Shown piece by piece: positions 31,340-39,201 of a stretch of 64,000 nucleotides of DNA. The notes under the pieces were generated by a model that saw only the letters and a list, made by a program, of their open reading frames with translations, ran no database searches and was not told the origin of the DNA. The position numbers were made by a program, and so were the translations under genes. Position 1 is the stretch's first letter. Every line of letters begins with the position of its first letter. The DNA comes from Streptomyces sp. NRRL S-350 (GTDB lineage Bacteria; Actinomycetota; Actinomycetes; Streptomycetales; Streptomycetaceae). The stretch covers positions 1 through 64,000 of the forward strand of contig NZ_JOHO01000022.1 of NCBI RefSeq assembly GCF_000719705.1, in the 5' to 3' direction.

Positions 31340-31987
31340 CTACTCCGGGAGGTGCGGTTCGGTGGGCTCGGCGGCGGTGGCCTGCGTGCCCTGTTCGTTG
31401 CGCGCGGGGCGCGACGCGGCCGCGGAGTCGCGGTCGCCGACCAGCACGGCGTCCACGCCGTCGCTGTCGGACAGGCGCACCTGCACGGCCTCGCGCAGCG
31501 AGGTGGGGAGGTTCTTGCCCACGTAGTCGGCGCGGATCGGCAGCTCGCGGTGGCCGCGGTCGACGAGGACGGCGAGCTGGACGGCGCGGGGGCGGCCGAT
31601 GTCGTTGAGCGCGTCGAGGGCGGCGCGGATGGTGCGGCCGGAGAAGAGCACGTCGTCGACGAGCACGACGAGCTTGCCGTCGATGCCGTCGGACGGGATC
31701 TCGGTGTGTTCGAGGGCGCGGGCGGGCTTCAGCCGCAGGTCGTCCCGGTACATGGTGATGTCCAGGGTGCCCAGCGGGATCTCGCGTCCGGTGATCTGGG
31801 CCAGCCTGGCGTGCAGGCGGCGGGCGAGGTGGACGCCCCTGGTGTGGATGCCGAGCAGCACGACGTCCTCCGCGCCCTTGGCGCGCTCGACGATCTCGTG
31901 CGCTATCCGGGTGATGACCCGGGCGATGTCCGTGCCGTCCAGCACCTGGTGCGGCGGGCGCGGCGTCTGTTCCTGGTGTGCGGTCAT
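31340..31987 (-). CDS. pyrR: Bifunctional pyr operon regulator / uracil phosphoribosyltransferase
   Basis: 215 residues. The PRPP loop [21 protein letters not shown] is intact, and RDDLRLKPA plus the basic surface expected for RNA binding are present. PyrR binds UMP/UTP and a stem-loop in pyr mRNA to turn the operon down. The C-terminal ~30 residues after [12 protein letters not shown] are an Ala/Glu/Thr-rich tail beyond the usual ~180-residue length. It heads the operon, and its own leader holds a consensus PyrR-binding loop just upstream of the ribosome binding site. Confidence 0.96.
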   Translation of the reverse strand: MTAHQEQTPRPPHQVLDGTDIARVITRIAHEIVERAKGAEDVVLLGIHTRGVHLARRLHARLAQITGREIPLGTLDITMYRDDLRLKPARALEHTEIPSDGIDGKLVVLVDDVLFSGRTIRAALDALNDIGRPRAVQLAVLVDRGHRELPIRADYVGKNLPTSLREAVQVRLSDSDGVDAVLVGDRDSAAASRPARNEQGTQATAAEPTEPHLPE

Positions 31988-32006
31988 GCCGAAGCGGACC
32001 TCCTTC

Positions 32007-32024
32007 CCCGCCTCACTGGACGGG
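32007..32024 (-). promoter_or_regulatory. PyrR-binding RNA loop in the pyrR leader
   Basis: The RNA reads CCCG-UCCAGUGAGG-CGGG. The ten-base loop plus flanks fits the PyrR consensus ARUCCNGNGAGGYU at all core positions (GUCCAGUGAGGC). The 3' side of the stem runs into GGGGAAGGAGG, the pyrR ribosome binding site. PyrR binding would therefore be expected to block translation rather than terminate transcription, the mode proposed for mycobacteria. Confidence 0.75.
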
Positions 32025-32076
32025 CCTTAAAGGATGTCTGGGATGGCCCTCGCCGAGTCGGCGTGGGCTTCGGGTC

Positions 32077-32082
32077 ATCCTA
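32077..32082 (-). promoter_or_regulatory. pyrR operon -10 element TAGGAT
   Basis: TAGGAT on the minus strand, about 90 bp upstream of the pyrR start, would give a leader of roughly 85 bases containing both small hairpins. The -35 region (TGTTTG with 16-base spacing) is weak. Confidence 0.5.
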
Positions 32083-32186
32083 GCAGGGCCCGGGGCGGCA
32101 AACAGAAGTCCACCATTCCGCTTCCCGGGGTTAACACCCCGGACGCGCCGACGATGCGGGCCATTCGCACGGCTGCCCCATTCGGC

Positions 32187-32224
32187 TTGACGCAACTACC
32201 TTACTCTACGTAACCTCACAGTGA
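32187..32224 (+). promoter_or_regulatory. bldD promoter with BldD box at the -10
   Basis: TTGACG (32187-32192), an 18-base spacer and TAACCT (32211-32216) form a good promoter. TAAC-ctcaca-GTGA (32211-32224) fits the BldD consensus TNAC-N6-GTNA exactly and covers the -10 and the start point, the geometry of autorepression. Confidence 0.75.
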
Positions 32225-32316
32225 GTTACGAGACGCACGTCGAACCCACCGGTAACGGCGTCGGCAACGCCCGTGACCCACCACTGAACGCGAAGCAATC
32301 TCGTCCGGGGAGATCA

Positions 32317-32820
32317 ATGTCCAGCGACTACGCGAAGCAACTCGGAGGCAAGCTCCGAGCGATCCGCACCCAGCAGGGTCTCTCCCTGCACGGTGTCGAG
32401 GAGAAGTCCCAGGGGCGCTGGAAGGCAGTCGTCGTCGGCTCGTACGAGCGCGGCGACCGTGCGGTCACCGTGCAGCGCCTGGCCGAGCTGGCGGAGTTCT
32501 ACGGCGTTCCGGTGCAGGAGCTGCTGCCCGGCGGCACCCCCGGTGGCGCGGCCGAGCCGCCGCCGCGCCTGGTCCTCGACCTGGAGAGACTGACCCAGGT
32601 CCCGTCCGAGAAGGCCGGCCCGCTGCAGCGCTACGCGGCGACCATCCAGAGCCAGCGCGGCGACTACAACGGCAAGGTGCTGTCGATCCGGCAGGACGAC
32701 CTGCGCACCCTGGCCGTCATCTACGACCAGTCCCCGTCGATCCTCACCGAGCAGCTGATCTCCTGGGGCGTGCTGAACCCCGACGCGCGCCGTGCGGTGC
32801 GCGAGGAGGACGCGGGCTGA
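32317..32820 (+). CDS. bldD: BldD, c-di-GMP-dependent developmental master repressor
   Basis: 167 residues, the length known for Streptomyces BldD. An N-terminal XRE-type helix-turn-helix (LGGKLRAIRTQQGLSLHGVEEKS, then GSYERGDRAVTVQRLAEL) is joined to a C-terminal domain holding the bipartite c-di-GMP signature RGD-x8-RQDD (RGDYNGKVLSIRQDD). With tetrameric c-di-GMP it dimerises and represses sporulation genes. I chose the ATG at 32317 because it follows GGGGAG and matches the known N-terminus; the frame open to 32221 overlaps the promoter. Its presence fixes the window as a sporulating actinomycete. Confidence 0.97.
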   Translation: MSSDYAKQLGGKLRAIRTQQGLSLHGVEEKSQGRWKAVVVGSYERGDRAVTVQRLAELAEFYGVPVQELLPGGTPGGAAEPPPRLVLDLERLTQVPSEKAGPLQRYAATIQSQRGDYNGKVLSIRQDDLRTLAVIYDQSPSILTEQLISWGVLNPDARRAVREEDAG

Positions 32821-32901
32821 GGTTCGCCGCACCGGCTACCGCCGGCGGACCCTTACGGTTCCCAGCACGGGCTTCGCCTGTGCTGACAAGCAGAAACGTC
32901 A

Positions 32902-32933
32902 CGGCGCGGCACCCCGGTCCGGGGGCCGCGCCG
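32902..32933. terminator. Bidirectional stem-loop between bldD and the convergent gene
   Basis: CGGCGCGGC (32902-32910) pairs with GCCGCGCCG (32925-32933), with further CCCCGG/CCGGGG pairing inside. It lies about 82 bp past the bldD stop and 28 bp past the convergent gene's stop. Confidence 0.75.
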
Positions 32934-32961
32934 CGGTGTGTCCGGGGCGGCCTCCGGGGCG

Positions 32962-33879
32962 TCAGCAGACCGTGCCCAGGCTGTAGCCGGGCTGGGCCGC
33001 CACCCCGTCCAACCGGACCGGCCGGGCGGCCGGCGCCCAGTCCTGGCCGCCGCTCGACCACGCCCAGGCGGCCGGCAGGTACTCCCCGCAGGAGGCGGCC
33101 GAGCCCTGCGAGCCGTGCAGCACCGCGACGCCCGGCAGCTCCAGCGCCAGCCCGGCGCACAGCACCGCGCAGACCAGCTCCAGGTCCTCGTCGTTGATCC
33201 GCACCACGCCGTCCTCCCACTGCAGCACCCGCGCCGCCGCGGTCAGCGGCCCGCCGGGCGCGTCCACCCGCAGGCGCAGCTCGTACACGCCGGCGCCCGC
33301 GCCGACCAGCATCCGCCGGAAGACCTCGCCCCCGCGCTGGTAGGCGGCGCGCACCCAGCGGGCGAGCTCCTCGTCCTGCTCGCCCGCGCCCCCGTACAGG
33401 CCGCCGTCGATCAGCAGGTCGACGTGGCAGAGCGTCAGCCCGTTCTCGCGGGCCCGCACCAGGCGCGGGACGAAGTCGCCGGCCAGCTCCTCGCCCTGGT
33501 AGGCGAGCAGTTGGGCCTGCAGCGGCGGGTTGACGAGGTAGCGGTCGCGGGCGGCGGGCCGGGCCGGGTCCAGCGCGTGGAGCAGGCAGAACTCCTCGAA
33601 GTCCTGCGGGTGGAACACGCGGGCCCGGACGTTGTCGAACCGCTCCAGCGCGTCGGCCAGCAGCTCCGCCGTGTCGGCCAGGTAGCGCTCGTAGTCGGGG
33701 GCGTCGGAGATCCCCCAGACACGGGCCCGCGCGAAGTCCGCGGCACTGGCCAGCACCCCGATGACGAACGCCTGGTCGGCACCCTCGGCCCGCTGCGGCC
33801 GGTGCGGTGTCCGGGCCACGGGCCGCGAGCCGCCGGCGGTGCAGTCGGAGTTGCGGCGGGCGCGGCCATTTCGAGTCAT
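32962..33879 (-). CDS. Hypothetical protein, possibly exported or regulatory
   Basis: 305 residues from an ATG with GGAG upstream. The first ~30 residues are basic and low-complexity. The body contains ISDAPDYERYLADTAELLAD, VFHPQDFEEFCLLHALDP and GLTLCHVDLLIDGGLYGG segments with even composition and no membrane helix. The C-terminus is Gly/Ala-rich and holds two Cys (SAASCGEY and the final GTVC). I do not recognise the family. Convergent with bldD and not clearly in an operon. Confidence 0.7.
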   Translation of the reverse strand: MTRNGRARRNSDCTAGGSRPVARTPHRPQRAEGADQAFVIGVLASAADFARARVWGISDAPDYERYLADTAELLADALERFDNVRARVFHPQDFEEFCLLHALDPARPAARDRYLVNPPLQAQLLAYQGEELAGDFVPRLVRARENGLTLCHVDLLIDGGLYGGAGEQDEELARWVRAAYQRGGEVFRRMLVGAGAGVYELRLRVDAPGGPLTAAARVLQWEDGVVRINDEDLELVCAVLCAGLALELPGVAVLHGSQGSAASCGEYLPAAWAWSSGGQDWAPAARPVRLDGVAAQPGYSLGTVC

Positions 33880-34026
33880 CGGTGGCTCCTGGCTTCGGCG
33901 GGCGGCCGTCGGCGGTGACGGTCGGCGGCGGGTCGCCGCTGACCGTCTTCCTCCCCAGCCGCGCGCGCCGCACACGTACGGCGTGTCACAGGAAGGTAAC
34001 CACCGGTAATAGCACCGGTGGTGCGC

Positions 34027-34848
34027 CTACCGCGGCACCCGGGCCAGCTGTCGGGACTGCGCGACCAGGCGGCCGGACTCGTCCCACACCTCGGCGTCCT
34101 CCTCGAAGTACCCGCCGGCCAGGTTGCGGGTCGCGTGGGTGACGCGCAGCCAGCCCGGGGCGGGCCTGGCGCGCAGGTGGACGGTCAGCTCGACGGTCGG
34201 GGCCCAGCCCGGCATGCCGAGGTCGAAGGTGACCGGCGGCAGCGCGTCGGCGACCAGCAGGAGCAGCAGCGGGTCGGGTTCGCGGCCGTCGGCGAGCCGG
34301 AACCAGCCCTGGATCCGCCCGTTGCCGGAGGGCTGCCCCAGCGCCCAGCCGACGGTGGCCGGGTCCAGCCGCAGGTCGAAGCGCTCCAGCAGGGCCGCCT
34401 GGGCGACCATTTCCGCGGGCGCGTGCTCCACGCCGATGCACTGGTCCGGCGGCGGGAGCTGGGGCGGCTGCGCGCTGGTGCGCACCTCGCCGTCGGCGGC
34501 GGAGAGGTCGCCGTGGCTGGCGACCACGCGCAGCCGTTCGACGCCGTCCTGGCTGAGCGAGGCGGTGCCGGTGGAGAGGCCGCGGCCGCTGCGCAGCACC
34601 TCGGTGCGGACGGTGGCCGGGCCCGGGGTGGAGGCGGACAGGTAGTAACCGCTGATCGACACCGGATCGGGGTGCGTGCCGTGCTCCAGCGACAGCGCGT
34701 GTCCGGCCACGGCGAGCAGCAGCCCGCCGTTGACCCCGCCGCCGATCTGCCAGCCCTCGCCGAGGTCGGCCTCGTAGCGGCCGGGCTCCTCGGGATGTCT
34801 GGTCAGGGCGATGCCCTGGTCGAACTCGCTGCGGATCACGGTGGTCAT
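34027..34848 (-). CDS. Double hot-dog acyl-CoA thioesterase-like protein
   Basis: 273 residues. The two halves each resemble a hot-dog unit: the first contains WQIGGGVNGGLLLAVAGHAL and PVSISGYYLSASTPG; the second starts near GWALGQPSGNGRIQGWFRLADG and contains VTHATRNLAGGYFEEDAEVWDESGRLVAQSRQLA. This is the TesB-type arrangement for hydrolysis of acyl-CoA. Chain-length preference cannot be read. It is flanked by unrelated genes, with 147 bp to the next one downstream on the same strand. Confidence 0.8.
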   Translation of the reverse strand: MTTVIRSEFDQGIALTRHPEEPGRYEADLGEGWQIGGGVNGGLLLAVAGHALSLEHGTHPDPVSISGYYLSASTPGPATVRTEVLRSGRGLSTGTASLSQDGVERLRVVASHGDLSAADGEVRTSAQPPQLPPPDQCIGVEHAPAEMVAQAALLERFDLRLDPATVGWALGQPSGNGRIQGWFRLADGREPDPLLLLLVADALPPVTFDLGMPGWAPTVELTVHLRARPAPGWLRVTHATRNLAGGYFEEDAEVWDESGRLVAQSRQLARVPR

Positions 34849-35003
34849 GGGGAGACCTGCCCTTCACGCCTGGTTTCCGGCCGTCAAGTTACTGACGAGT
34901 AGGCCATCACCCTACGCCGAGCGGGTGAAACGCGCGACGGCCCGGAACCGCCGGACGCGCCGGAGGACACCGCGACGCCCGGAAACGCGGCGACGCCCGG
35001 GAA

Positions 35004-35053
35004 CGCGGAACGGCCGCCGGACCCCGACATGGGGGTCCGGCGGCCGTTCCGCG
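35004..35053 (-). terminator. 22-bp stem-loop after nusB
   Basis: Positions 35004-35025 and 35032-35053 are perfect inverted copies around a six-base loop (gacatg), the longest stem seen in this window. It begins 12 bases after the nusB stop and closes the efp-nusB transcription unit. Confidence 0.85.
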
Positions 35054-35064
35054 AGGCATGGCCG

Positions 35065-35502
35065 TTACCGGCGGATGCTCGGCTTCAGCTCCATGAAGCG
35101 CGCGAGCATGCCGTTGACGAAGGCCGGGGAGTCGTCCGTGGAGAACTCCTTGGCGATCTCGACGGCCTCGTCCAGGACGACCGCGTCCGGGACGCCGTCC
35201 TCCCAGATCAGCTCGTACGCGCCGAGCCGCAGGACGTTGCGGTCCACGATCGGCATCCGGTCGAGCGTCCAACCCACCGCGTACTGCGAGATCAGGTCGT
35301 CGATGCGACGGGCGTGCTGGGCGTACCCCTCGATCAGCTCCATCGTGTACTCGCCGACCTGCGGGGTGCCCTCGTCAGGCTTGGGCTCACGGGCGCGGGC
35401 CACCCAGTCCGCGAGGACCCGCTGCGGGTCGACCCCGCGGTGGTCGGCCTCGAAGAGGATCTGGAAGGCCCGGGTGCGGGCCTTGCTGCGTGCGGCCGAC
35501 AC
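35065..35502 (-). CDS. nusB: Transcription antitermination protein NusB
   Basis: 145 residues, all-helical NusB fold: SKARTRAFQILFEADHRG at the N-terminus and WTLDRMPIVDRNVLRLGAYELIW then VPDAVVLDEAVEIAKEFSTDDSPAFVNGMLARF at the C-terminus (quoted in part). With NusE (S10) it binds boxA RNA in rRNA operons. It starts four bases after efp. Confidence 0.95.
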   Translation of the reverse strand: MSAARSKARTRAFQILFEADHRGVDPQRVLADWVARAREPKPDEGTPQVGEYTMELIEGYAQHARRIDDLISQYAVGWTLDRMPIVDRNVLRLGAYELIWEDGVPDAVVLDEAVEIAKEFSTDDSPAFVNGMLARFMELKPSIRR

Positions 35503-35506
35503 GGAC

Positions 35507-36070
35507 TTACTTCACCCGGCCGAGGTAGCTGCCGTCGCGGGTGTCGACCTTGACCTTCTCACCGGTGGTGACGAAGAGCGGCACCTGGATCTCGGCGCCG
35601 GTCTCCAGGGTGGCCGGCTTGGTGCCACCGGTGGAGCGGTCGCCCTGGACGCCCGGCTCGGTCTCGGCGATGGTCAGCTCGACCGCGGCCGGGAGCTCGA
35701 TGTAGAGCACCGCGCCCTCGTTGGTGGCGACCAGGGCCTCGAAGCCCTCCAGCAGGTACTTGGCGGCGTCGCCGACGACGGCCGGCTCGATGGTCAGCTG
35801 GTCGTAGGTGTCCATGTCCATGAACACGAAGTTCTCGCCGTCCTTGTACGAGAACTGCATGCCGCGCTTGTCGACGTTGGCGGTCTCGACCTTGGTGCCC
35901 GCGTTGAAGGTCTTGTCGACGACCTTGCCGGTCAGGACCTCCTTGAGCTTGGTCCGCACGAAGGCCGGGCCCTTACCGGGCTTCACGTGCTGGAACTCGA
36001 CCACGGACCAGAGCTTGCCGCCCTCCAGCTTGAGGACCATGCCGTTCTTGAGATCGTTCGTGGAAGCCAC
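35507..36070 (-). CDS. efp: Translation elongation factor P
   Basis: 187 residues, three-domain EF-P. The tip loop that reaches the ribosomal P site is [15 protein letters not shown], carrying the conserved Lys. No epmA/epmB or earP gene is visible nearby, in line with unmodified EF-P in actinobacteria. It relieves stalling at polyproline; this genome's proteins here are Pro-rich (for example the P-loop protein at 43986). GTG start with AGGAG upstream. Confidence 0.96.
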   Translation of the reverse strand: MASTNDLKNGMVLKLEGGKLWSVVEFQHVKPGKGPAFVRTKLKEVLTGKVVDKTFNAGTKVETANVDKRGMQFSYKDGENFVFMDMDTYDQLTIEPAVVGDAAKYLLEGFEALVATNEGAVLYIELPAAVELTIAETEPGVQGDRSTGGTKPATLETGAEIQVPLFVTTGEKVKVDTRDGSYLGRVK

Positions 36071-36150
36071 GGGCGCACTTACTCCTGGATATAGCTGTCA
36101 AGGAACCAAGGGTTCGCGTCCTGCCGCCGACGGCCGCCGGGCGGTCGCGG

Positions 36151-37257
36151 TCACAGGGCGAGGAGCTCCTTGGTGGTGATGGTGAGCAGCTCGGGACCGC
36201 CCTCTTCTAGGGGGCGGACGACGAGCGTGTCCTCGATCCGGACGCCGCCCTTGCCCGGGAGGTGGACCCCTGGGCCGACGGTGACCGGCACGCGGCTGTC
36301 CAGTTTACCCATGTCCGACGGACCGAGGCGCGGCGCCTCCCGGATCTCCAGCCCGATGCCGTGGCCCACCGGGTGCGGGGAGGCCTCGGTGTGGCCCGCC
36401 GCCTCCAGGACCTGCCGGGCGGCCCGGTCGGGTACGCACTGCTCCACGCCCGGTCCGAGCGCCTCCCGGCCGGCCCGCTGGGCGCGGAAGACCAGCCGGT
36501 GCAGCTCCACCTGCCAGGGCGCGGGGGCGGCGCCGATCACGAAGGTCCGGGCGGTGGAGACGCCGTAGCCGCGGTACTGCGCGCCCATCACAACGGTCAG
36601 GAAGTCGCCCTCCTCCACCCGGCGGTCGGTCGGCTGGTGGGCGGCCTGGCCGGAGTGGCTGCCGGCGCCGACCGACACCGGGAACGCGGCCCGGTCGGCG
36701 CCGTGGTCGATCATCCGGCGCTCCAGCTCCATCGCCAGGTGCCGTTCGGTGCGGCCGACCAGGATCGACTCCAGCAGCTCACCGAGCGCCTGGTCGGCGA
36801 TCTCGGCGGCGATCCGCAGGTCCGCGATCTCGTGCTCGTCCTTGACCACCCGCAGCCGCTCGACCACCTGGCCCAGGTCGGCCAGCCGGGCCCGCTCGGC
36901 CAGACCCGCCACCGCGCGGTGCCGGCTGACGGTCAGGTCGTGCTCCTCCACCGCCAGGCCCGTCACCCCGAAGCCCGCCGCGGCGGCAGCGGCGGCCAGG
37001 GCGGTGTCCGCCCCCGCCGCCACCGTCAGCCGGGTGACGTCCGGGTCGATCAGGTGTTCGCCGGAGTCGTCCGGCGGCAGGTCGTCCGGCAACGCGAGCA
37101 GGGCCCGCTCCCTGGTCAGCAGCAGCGTCGCCCCGCAGGGCGCGCAGCCCGTCAGGTACCGCACGTTCGCCGCCCGGGTGACCAGCGCGGCATCGACCCC
37201 GGCCGCACTGCAGTGCTCCCTCACCCGCTCCCGCCGACCCGCGTACGCATCCGCCAT
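36151..37257 (-). CDS. M24 (aminopeptidase P-like) protein lacking two metal-ligand Asp residues
   Basis: 368 residues: an N-terminal creatinase-like domain (to ~130) and a pita-bread M24 domain. His299 (GHGIGLEIREAP), Glu307 and Glu342 (GVRIEDTLVV) are in place. The canonical D-x-G and S-D-x-T-R segments instead read VVMGAQYRGY and YGVSTART, so the two bridging Asp become Val223 and Ser234. A dinuclear metal site is therefore unlikely. It lies directly upstream of efp (80 bp), where Streptomyces have a Xaa-Pro peptidase-like gene. It may be a pseudoenzyme with a binding role. Confidence 0.8.
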   Translation of the reverse strand: MADAYAGRRERVREHCSAAGVDAALVTRAANVRYLTGCAPCGATLLLTRERALLALPDDLPPDDSGEHLIDPDVTRLTVAAGADTALAAAAAAAGFGVTGLAVEEHDLTVSRHRAVAGLAERARLADLGQVVERLRVVKDEHEIADLRIAAEIADQALGELLESILVGRTERHLAMELERRMIDHGADRAAFPVSVGAGSHSGQAAHQPTDRRVEEGDFLTVVMGAQYRGYGVSTARTFVIGAAPAPWQVELHRLVFRAQRAGREALGPGVEQCVPDRAARQVLEAAGHTEASPHPVGHGIGLEIREAPRLGPSDMGKLDSRVPVTVGPGVHLPGKGGVRIEDTLVVRPLEEGGPELLTITTKELLAL

Positions 37258-37323
37258 GCGTCGAGCCTACGAAGCCCCACCCCAAACCGCCCGCCGAGCA
37301 CCCCCACCCGCGCCCGCGCCCGC

Positions 37324-38514
37324 TCACGGCTCCTGCGGCGCCCAGCGCTTCTCGACCCGGGCGAGCTTCCAGTACGCGATCGCCGCCGCCCAGACCACCA
37401 CGAACAGCCCGGCGATCGCGTAGCCGACGTTGTCCAGCGAGATGTCCGCGATCCAGCCGGTCACCGGGTCGGTCAGGTGGAGCTTCTCGTGCAGCACCCC
37501 GACCAGCTCGATGGTGCCGATGACGAAGGCCACTGCGATCGACAGCCCGGTGATGGTCAGGTTGTAGTACACCTTGCGCACCGGGTTGGCGAAGGCCCAC
37601 TGGTACGCGAAGTTCATGAAGGTCCCGTCCAGCGTGTCGAACAGGCTCATCCCGGCCGCGAACAGCAGCGGCAGGCAGGCGATCCCGTACCAGGGCAGTC
37701 CGGAGGCCGCGCCCGAACCGGCCATCACCATCAGGGTGACCTCGGTCGCGGTGTCGAAGCCCAGGCCGAGCACCATGCCCACCGGGAACATCTGCCCGGG
37801 CCGGGTGATCGAGCGGGTCGCCCGGTTCAGCACCCGGGCCATGAAGCCGCGCGAGTCGAGGTGCGCCTCCAGCTGCGCCTCGTCGTACTGCCCGGCCCGC
37901 ATCGACCGGAACACCCTCACGATGCCGAGCAGCGCCGCCAGGTTGAGCGCGCCGATCAGGTAGAGGAACACCCCGGAGGTGGTCGTCCCGATCATGCCGA
38001 GCCACTTGTGGGTCGTCGACTCGTCGTCCATCAGCGTGTTCGCCAGCTGCGCTCCGCCCGCCACCAGCGCGGCCATCACCACGACCATCGAGGAGTGCCC
38101 GAGGGCGAACCAGAAGCCGACCGAGACCGGCCGCTTGCCGTCCGCCATCAGCTTGCGGGTGGTGTTGTCGATCACCGCGATGTGGTCGGCGTCGAAGGCG
38201 TGCCGCATGCCGAGGGTGTACGCGGTGATACCCAGGCCCACCCCGAAGACCTGGGTACCGACCGCGTACCGTTCGGGGGCGACCAGGAAGACGAGCGTCC
38301 CGAAGGCCACCACGTGCATGGCCAGGATCACCCCCATCAGCCCGGCCGTACGCACGGTGTCCTCGCGCCTCCACCGGAAGGTGGGCAGCACCGACGGCAC
38401 CGCCTTCGCATCCGCGGCGGCGATTTCGGGCAGGGTCATCTCCGGATCACGCTCCAGCACCTCGTGGAAACAGTTCGTGAAGTGCCGTGGCCGGTCTCCT
38501 GGCTTACGGGACAT
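37324..38514 (-). CDS. NiCoT-family nickel/cobalt permease
   Basis: About 396 residues, with eight predicted membrane helices. The NiCoT signatures are intact: RHAFDADHIAVIDNTTR in helix II, LGHSSMVVVMAAL, GLGFDTATEVTLM and GMSLFDTLDGTFMNFAY. It imports Ni2+ and/or Co2+ for urease, Ni-superoxide dismutase or cobalamin. Start is uncertain: ATG 38514 or ATG 38439; neither has a strong ribosome binding site. The divergent ArsR-type gene and a palindrome in the promoter spacer show how it is probably controlled. Confidence 0.92.
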   Translation of the reverse strand: MSRKPGDRPRHFTNCFHEVLERDPEMTLPEIAAADAKAVPSVLPTFRWRREDTVRTAGLMGVILAMHVVAFGTLVFLVAPERYAVGTQVFGVGLGITAYTLGMRHAFDADHIAVIDNTTRKLMADGKRPVSVGFWFALGHSSMVVVMAALVAGGAQLANTLMDDESTTHKWLGMIGTTTSGVFLYLIGALNLAALLGIVRVFRSMRAGQYDEAQLEAHLDSRGFMARVLNRATRSITRPGQMFPVGMVLGLGFDTATEVTLMVMAGSGAASGLPWYGIACLPLLFAAGMSLFDTLDGTFMNFAYQWAFANPVRKVYYNLTITGLSIAVAFVIGTIELVGVLHEKLHLTDPVTGWIADISLDNVGYAIAGLFVVVWAAAIAYWKLARVEKRWAPQEP

Positions 38515-38703
38515 CCGGGTCCGCCTTCCCGGGCGCGCGGGGCACCCAGTGGCGTCGTGGACACGGACGGCATTCCGTCGAGGACGAAGGAATGACCCGA
38601 TCACAGTGGCGAGGGCCGCTCCGGACTCCGGACCCCTGAGGGTCCGTCACCGGTCTTCCCGAGCACCACGGCGGGCAACACCGTAGGGGCCGCACCCCGA
38701 CCC

Positions 38704-38734
38704 ATGCAAGGCTGCGCATCTGCGCAGGTGTCAA
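38704..38734 (-). promoter_or_regulatory. Permease promoter with a 7-bp palindrome filling the spacer
   Basis: On the minus strand a perfect TTGACA (38734-38729) is followed by a 17-base spacer and then CCTTGC/TTGCAT at the -10 position. The spacer contains CTGCGCA-TC-TGCGCAG (38712-38727). A dimeric ArsR-type repressor bound there would block polymerase. The site also lies 40-55 bp upstream of the regulator's own start. Confidence 0.7.
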
Positions 38735-38766
38735 GGATCACAGGCACCGCCTGCAAGAATGTCCGC

Positions 38767-39150
38767 ATGCATCTCGTACCGGCCGACCGCGCGGGCCACC
38801 GCACCATCGACGGGCACCGGGTCTGCGAGGCCATCGCCGCGATCGGCGACACCGCGCACGTCCGGTCCTGGTCCGAGCGCTTCTCCCTGCTCGCCGACCC
38901 CGGACGGCTCGCCCTGCTGCTCGCCCTCCACCGGGCCGGCCCGCTCGCCGTCACCGACCTCGCGGTCGCCACCGGCATGCGCGACCCCGCCGTCTCCCAG
39001 GCCCTGCGGCTGCTCCGCACGGCCGGCGTGGTCACCGGCGACAAGGACGGACGTGTCGTGCGCTACCAGCTCGTGGACGAGAGCATGCGCCCCCTGCTCG
39101 ACGAATGCGCCGCCGCCGAGCATCACGAGCCCACCGCGGCAGCGGGCTGA
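38767..39150 (+). CDS. ArsR-family metalloregulator, NmtR-like
   Basis: 127 residues. Winged helix: RFSLLADPGRLALLLALHRAGPLAVTDLAVATGM, recognition helix RDPAVSQALRLLRTAGVV, then VVRYQLVDESMRPLLDECAAAEHH. The GPLxVTDLAxAxGM segment and C-terminal helix resemble mycobacterial NmtR (Ni/Co sensor). Of NmtR's C-terminal ligands only the Asp and one His have equivalents; candidate replacements are His at the N-terminus (MHLV, GHR, DGHR) and the EHH end. It is divergent from the Ni/Co permease and should release the promoter when metal is high or low in the opposite sense for an importer. Confidence 0.85.
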   Translation: MHLVPADRAGHRTIDGHRVCEAIAAIGDTAHVRSWSERFSLLADPGRLALLLALHRAGPLAVTDLAVATGMRDPAVSQALRLLRTAGVVTGDKDGRVVRYQLVDESMRPLLDECAAAEHHEPTAAAG

Positions 39151-39201
39151 CCGACACTCGGAAACCGCACCCCGGGCGGCGCGGATGAGTACGATCATGG
39201 T

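Larger units (their letters stand above)
31988..32316. other. Divergent regulatory region between pyrR and bldD
   Basis: 329 bases without a gene. The pyrR side holds the PyrR loop (32007-32024), a small GCCGA/TCGGC hairpin (32051-32063) and a TAGGAT -10 (32082-32077). The middle holds an imperfect GGGGTTAACACCCC dyad near 32137. The bldD side holds TTGACG (32187-32192), TAACCT (32211-32216) and the BldD box. Confidence 0.7.
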
